From Anaerolineaceae bacterium (lineage in GTDB: Bacteria > Chloroflexota > Anaerolineae > Anaerolineales > Anaerolineaceae), in NCBI GenBank assembly GCA_011620505.1, contig WOZA01000117.1:1-7019 (forward strand): a stretch of 7,019 bases of DNA, read 5' to 3'. This document shows, in pieces, positions 5,559-7,019 of the stretch. The notes below the pieces were generated by a model. It had not been told where the DNA came from and ran no database searches. It saw nothing but the letters and a program-made list of their open reading frames with translations. Made by a program: the position numbers and the translations under genes. Within the stretch, counting starts at the first letter, position 1. The number at the start of each line of letters is the position of its first letter.

Positions 5559-6952
5559 GCCCGACCTCCCACGTTGATTTGAACCTTGATTGCCGGTCCG
5601 CCCATGCCCACCGGGATCATCTGTTTTTTTCCGCACATGCCCGAGTTGGTCCAGGTGACAGTGTCGCTGACCATATCGGCTGTCTTGAGTACCTCAAATG
5701 CCACACCGGAGACGGTCGTGTCTTTCACGGCGCGTCCAAGCTTGCCATTTTTGATCTCATATCCCATCGGCACACCGAACATGAATTCACCCGTTGAATC
5801 CGCCTGACCGTTGTTCATGTCAGTGAAGAAATAGCCGTCCTCAACCGAAGCGATCATGTCTTCCAACTTATCGTTGCCGGGCAGGATGCAGGTGTTGCGC
5901 ATCCGGATCAGCGGTTCGTCAGAGAAATCAAAAGCGCGGGCGTTGCCGTTAGGTGTATGCCCATATTTCAAGGCGGATTCTTTATTGTGCATGTAGCCTG
6001 TAAGAACGCCATTTTCGATCAGCATCTGGTCCTGGGCCAGCGTGCCTTCGTCATCCACGAACACCGGCACAGGTGCCAGCTTGCCAAAGGCAGTATGGGC
6101 GATATCCACCAGGCTGACTTTTTCGCTGGCAACCTGCTTGCCAAACATCGGACCGCCTACGGAGCCGGTTTCCACGAAATCCGCCTCCACAGTATGCCCG
6201 ACCGCCTCATGCGCCAGGATGCCCGCCAGGTCCGAATCGAGAATGACAGTTTGGATGCCGGGTTTGGCATAAACGCCCTCGGCTTTCAAAATAAGCTGTT
6301 CATATTGTTTTTCGATGTCGCCAAAAAGGTCCTCTGCGTTTGGAAACTTGTTCAGGAAGTTACCATACCCACCCATCACCTTGTAGAGCTCCACGGGTTG
6401 ACCGTCTTTATCCTGGGTGGTCATGAAAACGTAAACGTTGGATCGCGGCACATACGAGTGCGAGACCACGCCGTCGCTGGTGTAGAGCAACTTCTCCATG
6501 TCGAGCACGCGCGCGACAATCCGCCGGCTGAGCAGCTTGGGGAAACGTTCGGCGATGTAGCTGTCGAGTTCATCGACGATGCCCAGCAGGTAACTCTGCT
6601 CCACCGGCACATCCTGCTCGAGCCCATCCTTGCGGGTAAAAGGCGCGTTGGCAGGGAAGTCCGGCTTGCCTCGCTGGACATGGCGATCCAGAAAGGCGGC
6701 GTTATTAGTGGCAGTTTGGACCACCCGTGCGATCGCCTCCAGATCGTCCCCGTAGCCAGTGCCTGAAGCAAATCCGTAAGCCCCTCCCTTGACAACCCGC
6801 GCCGAAAGACCCCGGCTGGTGCCGCTGTTGTTGGCAGTCAGGCTGCCGTTGAGCATCACCACGGAGCGATTGCGGTTCTGTTGAGCGCGAAGTTCGGTGT
6901 ATCCCGAAAAACCATATTTGTTGACATACGCTTGAAGAAAATCCTGAAGCAT
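5555..6952 (-). CDS. tldD: TldD zinc metalloprotease subunit
   Basis: A 465-residue TldD-type protease, the catalytic half of the TldD/TldE complex. The zinc site is HEAVGH (248-253, HExxxH) in the family context ILAHEAVGHTVEADF, with C440 in GMCGKKQ as the probable third metal ligand near the C-terminus. The N-terminal region carries the SRGLSARVVKGGAYGFASGTG segment (46-66), typical of substrate-tunnel subunits. FVDDEGT (298-304) and a GPAIKVQINVGGRA end are also characteristic. Length is close to that of family members (E. coli about 480). The ATG at 6952 has AGGAGGT about 5 nt upstream. The TGA stop overlaps the tldE start by four bases. No signal peptide is visible, so action is cytoplasmic. 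The substrate here is unknown; E. coli TldD/E acts on flexible peptides such as microcin B17 leader and CcdA. Confidence 0.95.
   Translation of the reverse strand: MLQDFLQAYVNKYGFSGYTELRAQQNRNRSVVMLNGSLTANNSGTSRGLSARVVKGGAYGFASGTGYGDDLEAIARVVQTATNNAAFLDRHVQRGKPDFPANAPFTRKDGLEQDVPVEQSYLLGIVDELDSYIAERFPKLLSRRIVARVLDMEKLLYTSDGVVSHSYVPRSNVYVFMTTQDKDGQPVELYKVMGGYGNFLNKFPNAEDLFGDIEKQYEQLILKAEGVYAKPGIQTVILDSDLAGILAHEAVGHTVEADFVETGSVGGPMFGKQVASEKVSLVDIAHTAFGKLAPVPVFVDDEGTLAQDQMLIENGVLTGYMHNKESALKYGHTPNGNARAFDFSDEPLIRMRNTCILPGNDKLEDMIASVEDGYFFTDMNNGQADSTGEFMFGVPMGYEIKNGKLGRAVKDTTVSGVAFEVLKTADMVSDTVTWTNSGMCGKKQMIPVGMGGPAIKVQINVGGRA
5564..5570 (-). promoter_or_regulatory. Ribosome binding site fixing the tldE start
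   Basis: GGGAGGT lies inside the last codons of tldD, 5 nt before the ATG at 5558. This strong site, together with the ATGA overlap, decides against the longer in-frame start at 5636. Confidence 0.8.
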
Positions 6953-6980
6953 TTACTACCTCCTGTTAAACCTTCCAAGA

Positions 6981-7011
6981 ATGATAACACTGCTAAATAG
7001 CAAAGGACCAA
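6981..7011 (-). promoter_or_regulatory. Candidate promoter of tldD-tldE
   Basis: On the minus strand an extended -10-like element, TG-T-TATCAT (TATCAT at 6981-6986), lies 28 bp before the ATG of tldD. TTGGTC (7006-7011) is 19 bp upstream of it as a poor -35. The distance to the ribosome binding site is suitable. The window ends 8 bp further on, so other upstream promoters cannot be excluded. Confidence 0.4.
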
Positions 7012-7019
7012 AATTTGTC

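Noticed and set aside
5559..5636. N-terminal extension of tldE by 26 residues
   Set aside because: The extension overlaps tldD deeply, has no similarity to the family start, and the ATG at 5558 has a strong, well-spaced ribosome binding site.
5957..6766. 269-codon plus-strand frame opposite tldD
   Set aside because: It is antisense to tldD, whose zinc motif and ribosome binding site are intact. Its histidine/valine-rich translation is the usual shadow pattern.

Overview
The window holds six protein genes, all on the minus strand. They form three transcription units, each closed by a recognisable intrinsic terminator. Read in the direction of transcription (right to left) these are: (1) tldD-tldE, a two-subunit metalloprotease pair joined by an ATGA stop/start overlap; (2) a single flavin oxidoreductase gene of the SagB/ThcOx-type nitroreductase family; (3) a tight three-gene run of a dCMP/cytidine-type deaminase, a pirin-family cupin protein and dihydrolipoyl dehydrogenase (lpdA). 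No RNA gene, CRISPR array, insertion sequence or phage gene is visible. Plus-strand open frames look like shadows of the minus-strand genes.

The organism is a bacterium of moderate GC content with ordinary Shine-Dalgarno sites. The protein sequences feel closest to Chloroflexota (Anaerolineae-like), but that is an impression from sequence style, not a search, and no phylogenetic marker is present.

The least ordinary part is the 398-bp gap between tldE and the oxidoreductase gene (3838-4235). It contains two copies of a roughly 160-bp unit (about 3852-4011 and 4121-4278). The right copy includes the true last 13 codons of tldE, its terminator hairpin and a TATAAT box. The left copy carries the same items, but its tldE tail is a decayed remnant with an in-frame stop. 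So the gap looks like an old tandem duplication of 'gene tail + terminator + promoter box'.

Exactly between the two copies lies a 108-bp inverted-repeat element (4011-4118). Each end is a GTAG tetranucleotide followed by a 9-bp hairpin, and the two ends face each other in inverted orientation. This is the layout of a REP doublet (BIME), the kind of element mobilised by RAYT (REP-associated tyrosine) transposases. The innermost stem pair is G-C in one hairpin and C-G in the other, a compensatory difference.

Functionally, TldD/TldE complexes cleave peptides (microcin B17 maturation, CcdA turnover), and SagB-type enzymes oxidise azolines in thiazole/oxazole-modified peptides. Their adjacency is suggestive, but no YcaO cyclodehydratase or precursor peptide is present, so a peptide-modification pathway is only a hypothesis. 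The deaminase-pirin-lpdA run looks like housekeeping metabolism.
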